Assembly (NCBI GenBank): GCA_037349105.1
Contig: JAYJMM010000070.1
Location: 1,054,001-1,118,000 of the forward strand
Reading direction: 5' to 3'
Length of the DNA: 64,000 nucleotides
DNA from: Limnomonas spitsbergensis
Lineage: Eukaryota; Chlorophyta; Chlorophyceae; Chlamydomonadales
In this document: piece by piece, positions 36,240 to 50,100 of the stretch
How the letters are laid out: the number at the start of each line of letters is the position of its first letter
How positions within the stretch are numbered: position 1 is the stretch's first letter
Notes under the pieces: model-generated
What the model saw: the letters and a program-made list of their open reading frames with translations, nothing else
Databases searched by the model: none
What the model was told of the DNA's origin: nothing
Position numbers and translations under genes: made by a program

Positions 36240-37745
36240 AGCAGGGACCAGCGGGTGTCCATGACGTTACACCTCTGGGCCCTGCTAAAAATGGGTCGGC
36301 CGCTTGGGCGCCTACCCAATGGGTTGCAATGAAAGAAGGAAACAAACACAAGGGGGCAGAAAAAATGAGGAAAAATGGGAAATAAGGTGAAGGGACAGAC
36401 AAAGGGCTGGAAATGAAGAAAGAGGAAGGTCCAGCCTCTGAAAACATCTACGCCTAAACAACATCTACCACGTCGTCCACAAAAGCTAGGGCATCCCACC
36501 CAAGCCTGCTCCGGTGCAACTCGAAAAAGTCTCTAGCACCGTTCGGAGGACCTGCCATCCCAGCTCCCTGAGTTGATCATGCACGCTGGGGCATTGAAAG
36601 CAAGTATGCAACGCGTCCTCCGCACACTCGCCGTCTCCCCTAGCCCAACAAAGCTGGAAGCACCGTCTGTCACGCTGCTGATCACTACCCCGCTCTATAG
36701 TGACAGCCGTGCTGACGCAGCCTTAAGTTCGTGCGCACGCAAGCACACTCCCACCGGCTAGTGTGGCCCCTAGCCTGCGCCAGCAAAGCGCCCGCTGAAA
36801 ACTAAAACCAGGTGCGGTAGGCGGCCGCAGACCTGTGTTTAATGGCAGCACCTCTGGGGTCCCCTCTGCCAGCTGCGTCCTGCTGCGCCCGCTGATATGT
36901 TGCATCAACTAAGCACCTATGTGACAGGTAGCGGCTGTAGGTCAGTCGCTCTCTGACGCAGTTTGGGTAAGGCTGATACCAGCTCCAGCTCCAGCAAGGC
37001 ACCTAGCAATTCACTGATGAGCGGGTGTGCACCATTCTAAACATGGTCCCTGTCTAAAAGCTGGGTGGCGATGAGTTTACTTTCCTCGCCACGTCCGTCA
37101 AGGTGAGCTGCTCCAAATGGTATGTAAGACGGCTGATTCACTCAATTGCTGCCTGAACATGCCCAAACGAGGAAAGGGGAAGATGGGGGTGCCAAAACAC
37201 TCACATGTCAATCACGTTACACCTCTGGGCCCTGAAAAAGAATCCTCTAAGACAGCAAACACACTTGTTCATGTTCACACATAACTTCCAACCGAAAAAA
37301 CAGTTGGCGCGGTCAAACGCACGGTGCAGTCATACGTCGTGACATGCTCAATATGGGCTTGGCCATGTGGGCGCCTAACTGAAGGGGAGGGAGGACAGAA
37401 CGAAACAAACACTTGAGGACATGAAAAAAGGAGGGGAAAAGGGACATAAAGTGAAGGGACGGACAAAAGGCTGGAAAAGAAAGGCAAAGTAAGTGCCAGC
37501 CTCTGAAAACGTCTACGCCTCAACGATATATACCACGTCATCCACAAAAGCCAAGGTATCCCACCCAAGCCTGCCCCGGTACAACTGAAAATGTCTCGAG
37601 CACCGTTCGGAGGTCCTGTCCATCCCCGCTCCCTAAGTTGATCCAGCACGTTGGGGCATTGAAAGCATGCATGCAACGCATCCTCCACATGCTCGCCGTC
37701 GCCCCTAGCCCAACACCGCTGGCAGCACCGTGCCATAACACTCAC
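36240..37745 (-). mobile_element. Two LINE 3'-end copies
   Basis: The minus strand encodes, at about 37735-37630 and again at 36700-36545, the same Cys/His segment as the LINE at 341-1890 (CCQRCWARGDGEHVEDALHA, CFQCPNVLDQLRERGW). Both copies continue to a shared 3' module with GGCGCCCA, CGGCC and GCCCAGAGGTGTAACGT (ends near 36261 and 37208). RT fragments precede the first copy (37000-36800). Frames are broken. Confidence 0.65.
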
Positions 37746-39069
37746 AAGTGGAGCTCAGCCTTGAGGCGAGGCTGAGGCATGTTTAGTTACATTGCTGAGC
37801 AGATTGCAAACATAACGCGGTGTGATCGCAGTCAAAAAAGAAAAAGCTACACCAGAAAGCTGGTTGAGGTTGGGCCCTAATCAATCTCAGAAAAAACGAA
37901 ATCAAACAACTCAAAGAAAGCCTGTCACTGCTACAGAACTCCAGTAAGACAGAGACCACAATACCTGCAGACCTAGCCTTCGAAACTACAAACATAACTT
38001 CAGTTGCATGGGCATCCTGAATAGCTTCTAAACATTGACAGCCGAACAGAGCAGAGGAAACTGCCCAGAAGCTCAATTTGGGAGCCAGCCTCAAAAATAA
38101 AAACGTGCCATGATTCATCACCATTCTACGTCACCCCAGGGGGCAGTTTGAGCTACATGGCTGACTGCTCATCCACTCCCTCGATGTCAATGAAGGGGTG
38201 AGATGGGGGCACCCTCTGCCACAAATGGGGCATACAGGCCAGGTACACGAAGTCCAGAAAAAAACACCAAAATTTAGCCTAAGCTGGTTGGGCAGCACGG
38301 TGCACAACTTTGGCTGGCTCATCCACCCCTAAAAGTGAAAAGGGGGGCATGAGACTGTGATTAACAACTGCAAGTAGTCAAGCCTGTCTTCTCCCTCTTT
38401 GCAGCCACAGGCCACTGCCCAGAGGGCCAGACGTGCCTCCACCCCCATTCCATGGCCTCCACAGCTGTCACGCACACATCAAGTAACGCCTGCAAGATTG
38501 CCAGACGGGGCTGCAACAGCCATACTCCTGAGCAAGGGAGAGGCTCATCCGATAGAAGCTCGCACGGCTGACACAACTGGGCACAACCCGAACACATGAG
38601 AGTTGGGCTGTTGTTGCATAGCCTAGAATCGCTGCTCGTCTGTTGGAGGTGATCTCTGCCAACCGTAGGGACAGGGACATGCCTGTCCAATGCCATGTCC
38701 CCCAGCTGATGGAGCACTGTTGACCATGAGACGCTGGAAGGTCTCCCCTGCGCTTGTTTTCCCATGGCAGTTAAATTGCATGGAGGCACTGATATGAAGC
38801 GTTGTTACATCTATCTGGGCATCCGCCATAGCTGCACGTTCCAAGGACAAGGCCCAAGTCACAAAGCTGCCCCCCATCTGATCTTGGGATGGCGCAACAA
38901 GCATTTAAGTGCCGGTGCAGACCGACAGGGCGAGAGGCGGTTAAGCCGCCGCGTCGCCTGAAGACTCACACGCCTCCGCTGCGTTACCACTGCGGCCAAT
39001 AAATAGCACCCGCTAGTTGCCCTGGCCCCATTCAACCCGGGTGGCGATAATTCACACCTATTACGGGGG
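37746..39069. other. No gene supported
   Basis: Open frames up to 142 codons on the minus strand (38789-38361) lack motifs. A tRNA-, rRNA- or protein-coding assignment is not possible. Confidence 0.4.
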
Positions 39070-39990
39070 AGTCCACGAGTCCAGTCAGAATATTTAAATC
39101 TGAAAGCTCAGTTCTCAGACAGACATCTAGCCGACACCGGACCGAAGGACCAGGTAGACAACAGAAAAACTGGGGAAATTAAGATAATTAGCCCAGTGAG
39201 ACCTCAGTGAGAAAGAGAACAAAGCCCTGGAATTCAGCCCAGATCAGGAATATCCAGAGGTCAGAGGAATTGAAGAATTAAAGAAAGCCTGCCAGATCAA
39301 CCGAAGTCCCAATAAACAGAAAACAACAGCCCTGCAAATCTGGCCTTACGGGACTACCAAGATGTTAAGCGTCAAGCGCGTCCTGAAATAGCTCCGTTTG
39401 CTTTACTTTCGGGAGACCGCCCGCCAGACAAATGTTATCTTTTCAGTAAGGTCTGAAAACTCAGATCTTTAGACAGACGGACAGCCAAGAACGAAGGCCA
39501 CGTAATCCATGGCCTGATAAAGCCAAACAGGACCCGGTAAGATATATGTCTGGAAGAGCGGATTCATCCGGAGAGATGGTAATTGATTTACTTTTGTTGT
39601 TTTGCTTAACACATAGGAGACCTACAGCCGAGCAGCAGTTATCCCACCAGGTAGATCTGGAAATTAAGATCTTCAGGCAGACAGTCAAATACGAATTCAA
39701 GGCCAGGCAAGCTACATAACAGGTAAAAAGTCTAAGAGGACCCAGTAAGAGTTCTGTCACAGAGAGAGGACCTTTCTTATTTTGATTTTGATTGCCATGG
39801 GATTACGACTTCTAAGCCACCGTAATCCCTACTGATATGTCTGTAGAGTCAGATCCCAGACTGACAAAACGACATAACACATGGAGATATGGTTCAGGTC
39901 AATGTCATCAGATGGAGAGCAGCAGACTGAAATCAAGGGAGACCTCTTAAATGCTGAAAGAGCTTGGATAGAGAACATCCCACTGGAGGA
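39070..39990. repeat. Degenerate ~190-370-bp repeat series
   Basis: A motif of the form TCTGAAA-x-CTCAGATCTT-x-AGACAGACGGACAGCCAA recurs with drift near 39085, 39448, 39649 and 39835, followed each time by GGACC(C/A)(G/A)GTAAGA-like stretches in the later copies. It may be the leader of another retroelement; no coding part is visible. Confidence 0.5.
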
Positions 39991-41470
39991 AAGTGACTCC
40001 TTTCAACCGCTATCACCTACATCAGGCTGACACAATGAGCACAAGCTGGTCTTAGTCACATCAAAAAAAATACTGTGGTCCGAAAGCAGACAACATAGCT
40101 CCGATGCATCAAATGTGATGCCCCTCTGGACAGTAAAAACTTCACGAAAACTTCACACCTTTTCAACCTGCTTGAATCAAGAAAGCTGATGGATATAACA
40201 GTTTGGCAGATCACTCAGATAATACCGGTGGATAAATCCGACACACCAGGGAAGGGCCGGGGGGTAGCCAAGTGGCCGGTTTTCGCCGGGAAGGGTCTTT
40301 TTTTTGCCCGGCCCAGGCCGGGCGGGGGTCTAAAATTGGCCGGCGGTATGGACGGAATTTTTTCCCCACACTTTTTTTTACAATTTTTCTAGCGTAGGAT
40401 CCGCTGCTTTCCAGCTTTCCTTTGCTGGCATCTCCGCACACCGCCCAGTCCTTATGCTGAGGATTCACCAGCCATGAGGCGAGGAGCTTATCGGTAGCAG
40501 GTGGCTCGGTCGGCCCCCTATTCGACTGCATCCGAGATAAGAGACAAACGCGATTATTATTTATAAGCGATATTTCAATGTCTCTTCCAACACAGTCGTT
40601 GATTGCGGGAAATGTGGTAAATTTCGAATGGACGTTCCGGCGGTGCAGGCTGTTGAGCTGCATGGCGCGTTAGCCATGACAAGAGGTATACCCTTGCTCG
40701 CTTCGCGGGAGGTGGGGGCGGTGCAGTGGCCGCTTAGAGTACTCCGACATCTTCGACCGCGACATCACAACGCATTTCAAAGTCGCTATCATCGTCTATT
40801 GCATTCATTTCGAGGGAAGTTCTTGCCGGGGAGACTGTGAGGGAATTTAAAATACCTCCGGCTGACGCCGGGGGCGTAGTCAGCCAAACCCCCATTTTCG
40901 CCGGGGTTTGCCGGAAGGGGGTTCGCTGGCTCACCGGCAGAAATGGGCCTTCGGCCCATTTCTCCCGGCGCCGGGCCCGGCGTCCCTTCCCTGCGACACA
41001 CCTTGCCATGCATGATAAAAATAGGCACCCGTGAGAAGTACCGTGAACTAACCTAAAAGGCCCACCCCCCACGAGTCCCCCGACAACTGCAGTCGACCCC
41101 CGGGATGGGGTCTTTTCCCTACGAAAAGTTTTTCTGGCGTCCAGGACTTGAGCTTTTGAATACGGAAGGAAAGTTCGTCTTCTTCCTGTCAACTTTTGGG
41201 TGGAAAGGCTCCGTCCCGGCCAAAACCCCTTGTTTGGGGGGACTCATCCGACCCCCTAAGTGACGGGCACCTTCCCCCCCCGTCATCTACCGGTACCAGT
41301 GCATCAACTTTTTATTCAAGAATAGTCATTACCAGTAATCAGCCACATACTAGTACATCGGGAGGTATGAAGATAAGTCAGTGAGCGACAAAAGTCTAGC
41401 GGTACACCACATTTGATACATGGGACACGTGCCCACAAACCAGACATAGAGGAGAAAACAAAGATCCCAT
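39991..41470. other. GC-rich hairpin-bearing DNA, no gene
   Basis: Contains clustered strong hairpins: GCCCGGCCCAGGCCGGGC around 40305-40325 and GAAATGGGCC/TTCGGCCCATTTC at 40941-40965. The repeated words TTTTCGCCGGG and GCCGGGGG occur on both sides (40245-40330 and 40855-40990), suggesting the ends of an unidentified element. No coding frame is convincing. Confidence 0.4.
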
Positions 41471-42830
41471 ACCGTAAAACCACTTTAGCTCCGCGCACCC
41501 CCAAAAAAAAGAATTTAATTTTCGGCCGCGCACCCCAAAAAGAATTTAAAAAACGGTCGTGCAGCGACGAAATTTTAATTTAATTTAATGCCGCGCAGCA
41601 CGAAATTTAATTAAACATCGCGCATCACTGGAAATAATTAAAATTTTCGTCCGCGCAGCACTTTCAGCCAGTACAGTCAAGCTCAGTTACAACTTCGTTT
41701 GATGTTTGCAGGACCCGCATACCGTGGTCGTCATCCCCCTCCTCCGCCGATTCCTAGCCTCAGGAAACGTATGGCTATTTGGGCCCGGGGGGCTCAGTGG
41801 TACTACGTAACCTAGCAGTCCACCCTGAGGTCTGCAGTTCGAATCCTATCAATGTTCAGCACTTTCAGCCAATAGTGCTCATCTGAGTCATCAGTAGTGT
41901 TACCATGCAGGGCTATTTGGGCACACTTGACAAGGATGCCTGAACGGATGTCGAATCAAACAGTCGCGCGCTAAACAAGAGTCTGCCAGCAGCTGCCAGC
42001 AACAATGCTTCCTTGTGTCATGCTGAGTTTTTAGGGTGGCATTGCTAAGCGCTATACCGACCAAGACATCCTGTGCTTCAGAAAACCAATAGTCCTCAGC
42101 ATGACCCCCATATAATTTATTTTACTGTGTTTGGACTTCCGCGCAATCCTACATTTTATCACACACACCAGGGTCGACAAAAAATAACCGGTATTCAGCA
42201 TCCACGCAGCGCTGAAACTCGCCTGCCGCTCGTGGGCCAGCGTTTATTAATCCACGCGATTATAGTTCTTACACTAATTTTAATAGAGCATGCCTATTCC
42301 GTGCACCCCTAGAAGTACTACTTTGCGCGGACTGAAATGCGAATCGTAAAACGAGTTTGACTCTGCCATTAATTAACCATTTTGGAGGTGCGCGGAGTAC
42401 ATGCGCGATAGAAAAAATAATGGCAAGAAGTGTGCGCAGCCGGTCAATCACGGACCAAAACAACCATTTTGGGGGGTGCGCATAGTTATTTGTTTCGTAC
42501 CTACAATCAAAAAAGTTGCGCGCTAGCGCGCGACTGATTGATTCGACATATATTCACTGTTGTTGACCGTATACTGTTCTTTCAGGCATCAAATTAGGTT
42601 TTTGATTGAGTTGACGATACTTGGTGGCTGTAAGAGCTGCGCGGAGTTGATTTTACGACTGACGGAAAGTGCTGCGCGGTGTTTAATTAATTGTTTCGGA
42701 CCGGCTACGTGATATAGCAAACAACTGTTTTGACAAATGCAGCTGCGAGTGCGCAGAGTATGGTACTTTTTTGCTGTGCGACGAATTTGATATGATTATT
42801 CCGAATCGGGGTCGATTACGGTACTGCGGT
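41471..42830. mobile_element. Longer relative of the CCGCGCAGC terminal-inverted-repeat family
   Basis: The left end ACCGTAAAACC and a right end near GATTACGGTACTGCGGT bracket AT-rich DNA full of CCGCGCA(C/G)C words, the signature of the elements at 9668-10163 and 54412-54821. Near 41785-41855 it includes a region with tRNA A-box-like (GGCTCAGTGGTA) and B-box-like (AGTTCGAATCC) words. No transposase is seen. Boundaries are approximate. Confidence 0.5.
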
Positions 42831-43333
42831 AAATCCAGGATCACGGGCCCTGAAATTTCCCATGCTTTCCTGTAGTTTCGTCAGGCCAGGGCACTAAAAA
42901 TAAACCATTGTCCCAAACAACAAACTTTAAGCCTCACGGTGCAATACCCCCGGAAAGATTGAAAGAAAATGCCGGAGCGTGGCTTCCTTGAGCAATATGC
43001 ATATACCGGCACTGATATCCCAGTCACATTTCAAAAGTGCCCTGAAATGTAATGTACCAGTATTCCGGTACGCATCAGGTAGATAATTCGATCAGTGGAC
43101 GGCATGTGAAGATCTGAATACCGTAGTCATGTGGGACCATTTTGCTCACCGTTGGACATAGCCCATTTCTTGGACTTCACATAGTGTGAGGCTGACCGCC
43201 CAGCTCGGTACATCTCAAGGTGCGCACAACAAAAACAGTCCAGGTGCGCATGCGGCCATCGTCGGCAGGTGAGAAGAGGCGAGCTGTTTCGCTGCCTGGC
43301 ATCCGAGGATTCACACATGCATAATCTGTTAGG
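42831..43333. other. No gene seen
   Basis: AT-rich spacer between two transposable elements. No frame or repeat supported. Confidence 0.4.
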
Positions 43334-43734
43334 GGTCGGTCAGACTGCGTTACGTTTGAGGTTGCGTTTGGCAGTTGCGTTTGGATTTAGCGTGAATCTG
43401 ACGCTAAACTGGTCACACTGCGTTTGGGCAAGACGGCAGGGCAAGACGACGTCAGGGCACGGCATGGTACATTTTTGTGCGAATTCCGTCTCCCAGCGAC
43501 TCGGGGTTGATATTTCCTTACATTGTAACATAAATATTGTTCGTGTCCAGCTTAAGATCAAGCTTAAGCTGGAATTCATGAAAAATCTCAAACGCGAAAC
43601 GTCACCCCCCCCCCCTGCGTTTGCGTTTCGCGTTTTGACACGTTGCGTTTGGCGTTTGGGTAGTGTAACCGGCATCGCGTTTGCACTTTTTCCTGACGCA
43701 ACCCCAAACGTAACGCAGTCTGACCGACCTCTTA
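43334..43734. mobile_element. ~400-bp MITE with ~33-bp terminal inverted repeats
   Basis: The left end GGTCGGTCAGACTGCGTTAC GTTTG continues GAGGTTGCGT; the right end is its reverse complement (ACGCAACCCC AAACGTAACGCAGTCTGACC). The interior repeats TTGCGTTTGG-like words on both sides. Target duplication is not obvious. It lies 414 bases upstream of the carboxyltransferase alpha start codon. Confidence 0.85.
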
Positions 43735-44147
43735 CGGTAGGCAAAAAAGCATATCATTCACTTGAACGGCAGTTTCCAGGCACCCTGATCAGCGAATTTT
43801 TGAGAGACAACCCCCGTTAACCATCGTTGCTTATATTCACGTACAAGTCCAAGCCAAAGAGGAGCGTTTGCAGGACAGAGGCCACCAGAGGCAGAGGGTG
43901 CCACGTACCAGATCTGTCAGCCTTTGTACGGCGGTCGACGTGGATGCTGCGGACAGTTTGGCGTTGCACCCTCATCCAGTTTTTTTCAGGAAAACGCCTT
44001 ACGCCAGCTTTCCACTGATTTCAGTTCTCCATTGTTTTTGCCTCCAAGGCATAGCAGGTGCTTGTGACTTCACACCACTGCTGTCGGACTCGAGCGAGGC
44101 CTCCTCCGATACATACCTCTTAGCGTCGACATTGTCGCCATCTTTCG

Positions 44148-47100
44148 ATGAATAGCATACAACGACTATCGGGGGACCGGGCTGCCAGTGGCACCAGACC
44201 GGCATGCCGACAGAGTCAGAGGCGCCATGCTTCCTGCGCATCTGTTCGTCGTGGCGCGGTGGTCGCAAATGTGTTCTCCAACTGGCCTCGAGGCACAGAG
44301 GGGAACGCTGCTGACGGCACCAATCCAGGACCTCCCGATGCGCCTAGAAAGATCATTCAGGAGCCGCGTGAGATCATTCGTGAGGGACGCGAATGGCTTG
44401 GCACCATCCTGTCGCGCTTCGGGCCCATCAAGGAGCGCGCACAGACCGTGACCACGCTGGACTTTGAGAAGCCGCTGCTAGAGCTGGACAAGCGCATCAA
44501 GGAGGTGCGCACACTTGATTTCAGTGCTGTTATGAATTAGCTTACGGCTTCTTCTGCTGCTGCCCCCCATGGGACTGATGGGGTCACACCTTCAGCCCCC
44601 TCTCACCTCAATCCAAATGAATGCCAGGGGGCAGATCCCTAGCTCTCCTTTTGAATTCATCGATTTTCCAAACGAAGCGTGCCAAATCAAGGGGGGGTCA
44701 TATCCACGCCTGCCCCATCCCTGTGTCTCACTCTTAACTTGAAACGCCCCATGTGCACGACGGCGTGTGACGCAGGTTCGAAAAGTCGCGAGTGACGCCT
44801 CTGTCGATGTGACGCCCCAAATCGCCGAGCTGGAGGCCCGAGCCCGTCAGGTAATGCACTCATACGGAAAGAAGCGACACGGGGAAGGGTAAAAAGGCAT
44901 GCATCAGCCCCCCTACAGAGCTCCATGCACCAGGCCTGATGATTGCTTTAACCCTTGGCCCGGTGTTTGTTAGGATGCAATTGAAGCTTGATTCAAGATT
45001 CCCACATGCCCCTACTCTCAGCACACACATGACCTCCTCCCTCAATACACACCCCAAACACCCACCTCACACACTATACACTTATGCCCCCTGCTCTCAA
45101 CACACACCCCACACAACATCCACACATGTCCCCTGATCTCAACACCCACTTCATCCACCATCCACACATGGCCCCTGCTCTCAACGCACACCTCATGCAA
45201 CGTCCATGCATGCCCCCTGATCTCAACAAACAAACCTCACACCATCCACACATGCCCCTGATCTAAACCCACACCCCACCCGCCGCAGCTGCCCACAGCA
45301 TGCACCCTGTCTGTCACTATTTCCTGCCCGCTCTCTGCACACATGCACCACCCGGAGCAACCATTCCCTCCTCCCGACAGCTGCGCAAGGAGACCTACAG
45401 CCGCCTCTCGCCCATTCAGCGGCTGCAAGTTGCGCGCCACCCCAATCGGCCGACCTGCCTGGACATAATTTTGAACATCACTGACAAGTTTGTGGAGCTA
45501 CACGGTGACCGCGCCGGCCTGGATGACCCAGCCATTGTGTGCGGCATCGGCAGCATTGAGGGGACCTCGTTCATGTTCATCGGGCAGCAGAAGGGGCGCA
45601 ACACAAAGGTAAAGGCTCAATGGGCAGAATGCAACAATAGGGGCGCAGCACCATGGTATACCGTATGCTTGATAAGCAGAAGGCAACAGATGGGGTGCAA
45701 CACCAGGGTCAATGCTTGATAAGCAGAAGGCAACAGAAAGGTTGGGCAACACCAAGGTAGGCGCTTGGTAATGAGAATGCAAAAGATGGGATGGAACATG
45801 GACGGGACTGATGCTGCGAGGAGGGGGGAGGGTGCAACAGCAGGGATGAAACGCCAACATGAATGCTTAATGTAAACGCCCAGAGGTCGGGTGAATGTTC
45901 AAGGCATCAGAGGGGCTTTCTCCTTAAGTGACCAGCCTGCAGCGTCTGGATGGTTCTGCAGCAAGAGCTTTGGGTCGCCATTTAACTCCACATAAAAACA
46001 GTACACCCTGGTACGTAAATAGTACGCCCGGAGGCTTGGATTGAGGAAGACATTTGCTCATTCAACCCTTGACTACAAAACATATGTCCTGGTTGGAGAT
46101 TGCAGATTGCGAGCGCGTCATGGGACCCCATGGGCTACTGTGAAGCCATGGTTTGAGGGTTTACGGTTCATAAAACCAGATGGAAAACATGGTTTGAGGG
46201 TTTGGGTTGGCGTGTCATGCGTACCCACAGGGATACGTGGTTTGAGGATTCAGGGTTCATAAATCCAGATTGAAAACATGGTTTCAGGGTTTGGGTTACG
46301 GGCGTGTCATGCGTACCCCATGGGGAGACATGGCTTGAGGATTTAGGGTTCAGAGGATCTTAGTGAAAACCATGGTTGAGAGCGCGTTATGGCCTCCCGT
46401 GGAACGTTAAGATATAGGTTGAGGGTATAGGGTTTCACAATACAGTACGGTAGTCAGGAGACATGTAAAGAAACCTTCAGAAATTACTGTGTGAGGCACG
46501 GCAAGTCATTATTTTTGCCCCATAGCTGCGGCCTGGCATGCCCTTTGAACGCACGCTGTCCTGACCCCCTCTATGTGAGCATCATGATGAGCACTCTTCC
46601 TCTCCTCTATCCATGTGCATCAGAAAGAGTGCTGTCCCGCTGGCCTCCGTGCCCATCCACCAACAGCTGTCCCGCTCCTCTCTCTCTGTGCCCATAAAAC
46701 CTAAGCTGGCTAGCTCCTGTTTCGCTTCAAAAGAACAGCGCCTGGAAACTCTTACCACCAGGCCCATCAATAAAAGCTTTCCTGCTCCACTCCACTCGAA
46801 TCAAAAATTAATCTGTCCTGCTCCTCTCCGCCCGCATCATAGATTAAGCTGTCCTGCTCCTCTCCACCCGCATCAAAGCTTAAGCTGCCCCGCTCCTCTC
46901 ACTCTATGCAGGAGAACATCCGCAGGAACTTTGGCATGCCCCAGCCCAATGGCTACCGTAAGGCCATGCGCTTCATGCGCCATGCGAACAAGTTTGGCCT
47001 GCCGATCGTGACGTTGGTGGACACGCCAGGCGCCTACGCTGGCAAGGCTGCAGAGGAGCTGGGTCAGGTGGGCGAAGATAATTATTAAGACACGCACACC

Positions 47101-50100
47101 CCTTTGTCTTTCCTAAATGTTTGAAAGCAGTGCTGCTGGGAGACATGAGGCCAGCTGACAACGGCATATTTATATACATTGTACTGGGTGCCAATCTATA
47201 TCATCAAACCATGGTATCACTACGGTACCGTGTACATGTTTGCATATATTGTACTGTGTACTGCACAAACTTGTATCAAGGTTCAACTATTCATGCTGCT
47301 TCACCAACGGTTCCGGTCGATATGCGGGCTTTCCCTCCGGTGCTTCCCTTCTGTTCTGCAGGTCCTTCATACTGCCCCTGACCTCTCCACGCGTGGTATC
47401 ACTGACCTCCCCACACATTCTGAAGCCTGAAGTGATAGAAATAAATTTGAAAGACATATTGCTGAACCCCGAAGTGAAGGAAAGAAACTGAAATAATGTA
47501 ACAGAGCCCTGAGCTGATTAAACATGACTAACTCGGAGCACCCCTGCTGTCTCGCTCTCAGGGTGAGGCTATTGCCTACAACCTGCGTGAGATGTTTGGC
47601 CTGCGCGTGCCCATCCTGAGCCTGGTGATTGGCGAGGGCGGCTCTGGCGGCGCGCTGGCCATTGGCTGCGCCAACAAGAACCTCATCCTGGAGAACTCGG
47701 TGTACTATGTGGCAAGCCCAGAGGCGTGCGCTGCCATCCTGTGGAAGAACAGGGCTGCAGCTGGGCAGGTGAATGGAGGGAATGGTGCTGAGAGTGCGTG
47801 GGGGGGTGGGGGGCTGGGCAGGTGAAGAGAGGGAGGGGTGCTGGAGCGGGGGGGTGGGGGGGCTGGGCATTGTCTGGGCAGGTGAAGAGAGGGAGTGGGG
47901 GAGTTGTGTGGGGGTAGGAGGGGGGGAATGGGGCTGGGCAGGTAAAGCGGGGGAAAAGGGTGGAGCTGGGAGCAAGGGTGTGGTGCTGGGAGCAGGGGGA
48001 GGGGGCTGTGCAGCTGGGCAAGTGAAGAGAGGGAGCAGGGTGGGTGGGCTGCAGTGGAACATTCATGAAGCCATGACAGGTTTCATGCATACAAATTCAT
48101 AAATACAAATCTGAGTGGGGTGATGCTGGGAGCGGGGGGATGGGGCTCTGCAGCTGGGCAGGTGATAGGGAGTGAGTAAGGTTGGGCTGGGAGCGGCGGG
48201 GGAGGGGGCTGTGCAGCCGGGCTGTTGAAGTGGGGGAGTCAGGTGGAGCCGGGAGCGGCAGGGGAGGGGGCTAGGCAGCTGGGCAGTTGAAGAGAGGGAG
48301 CGGGGGAGTGGGCTGTAGTGAAGCCTTGATAAAGCCATGACAGGTTTAATGAATATAAATCTGAAGGTATGATGTCCATCACTTGGCTTGTACTTCATTA
48401 GAAGAGTATCGTAAGAGCACTTGGATCGTAAATGTGACAACAAACGTGTACCTGGACTGATGTCTGCCGCGTTCCCCATCCTGCCCTGCCCTGTAGGCGA
48501 CCGAGGCCCTCAGGATAACGGCTCCAGAGCTGATCAAATTCGGCATCATGGACGAGATTGTACAGGAGCCCCTGGGTGGCTCCCACGCCGACCCTACGTC
48601 GCTGTTCCCGTACATCAAGGAGGCACTGTTGCGCAACTTTGAGAAGTAGGTGGTAGGGAGTCTGGAGAAGAACGTTCGGTTTTGTCATCATGGAGGAGCC
48701 TCCGATGTTTTAGGGATAGGAAAATGTGAGGTGGCTGCAGCCTAAATGCTTTTGGTGCTTTGACTCCTGGGGCACATGCCCTTGCGGTCCTTCTCTTGTT
48801 TTTCCTGTCGTGGTTCCTTGCTGACCAATGCGTGGCTTTGAGGATGGGTTGTTGCTGAGTCATTGTTGGGGCCTCGTTTCGTCTTGGGAACCCTACACCG
48901 TATTGTCGGTCAAAATTCGTTTTATTCTGAGTTAGTTTTTTTATTTTGAAACCCTCTTTTTCCTCAGTTATGCTCTTCGTTTTTTTTGTTCTTTTTCTGA
49001 TCGGAAGCTGACTTTTCCCCCGATCATCTGGGGCCAACATGCGTCTAGCCTTTGCCCTTGTGAATGATTCAGCAAAAGATAGCTACCTTTTTTATGCTGG
49101 CAGCATTTTAAAAGGAAGACAGCGTGTAAATGCTGCCTGTGCGATGAACGGCGTTTCGCTGTGTGTTGGCGGTGCTTTCATGGTTTTGGGCGTAAAAGAT
49201 TCGTTTTTTTTTGCTCAAAAAAATCACCAAAATCAACCAAATTCGTTTTCAAAAAAAAATCCATAAATGAATTTGGACTGACACTACGGTACCCTCAACA
49301 TCAGAGGCTTCAAATGGGAGGCACAGGGCCCTTTTCTTAATCAGCATCAAAGTATTAAAGAACGAAAACAAGGCTTGATAATGACGAGGTTTGAAGGCTA
49401 TGATGAGGGAGGTACAGAGCATGGAGCTTGAGGTGGCCGGATAGTGACTTGTGCAAGGAGGTTTGAATCAGGGTTTGATTAGCAGGTCACATATAATGTG
49501 TTCAGCAGAGCTCCGCGCAGAGAAGAGGTCGAAACTTAAGAGTATGGGAGAGAAAGAGAGCCCTGAATATGCTCGCCTGCTGCTCGCCCCCCTGTGTTTC
49601 CTCACCAAGCTGTGTCCTTCATCCCACAATGTCCGCAGCTACCGCAACATGACCGGCGAGGAGATTCAGCTTGATCGGTACGCCAAATTCAGGAAGCTTG
49701 GCCAGTTCCAGGAGTTTGCCGTCCGAGGTGGCGACTGGCGGAGTGCGATTGCAGAGAGGGCAGCGGTGCGTGCTGTGCAGCTTTGACTTTTGCAACTGCG
49801 GGGCCTGGCCTAAACCAAAAACCTAAGACAAAACCCTCATATTATATACACTGCTGGGACTGGCAGAGTGCCGCTTTGGAGTGGCCAGTAGTGTGCTGCA
49901 GCGCTGCTTTGACTACTGCAATTGCGGGGTCTGGCCTGAACCAAAATCAAAGCCCTCATCATGTTGCACCTGCTGTGACTGGCAGAGTATCGTTGCACAT
50001 AGGATATATAGAGGTGTGCTTCTTTGACTCCTGTATCTGTGAGGACTGGCCTTTCAACCCTGAATCCAAAACCCTCATAACGATGTCACTGCTGAGGCTC

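Noticed and set aside
41785..41860. tRNA-like A and B boxes (GGCTCAGTGGTA, AGTTCGAATCC)
   Set aside because: The T-stem and acceptor stem do not pair and there is no usable anticodon arm. At best a tRNA-derived SINE promoter.
43269..43820. 183-codon plus-strand frame
   Set aside because: It spans the MITE at 43334-43734 including both inverted ends, so it is not a gene.
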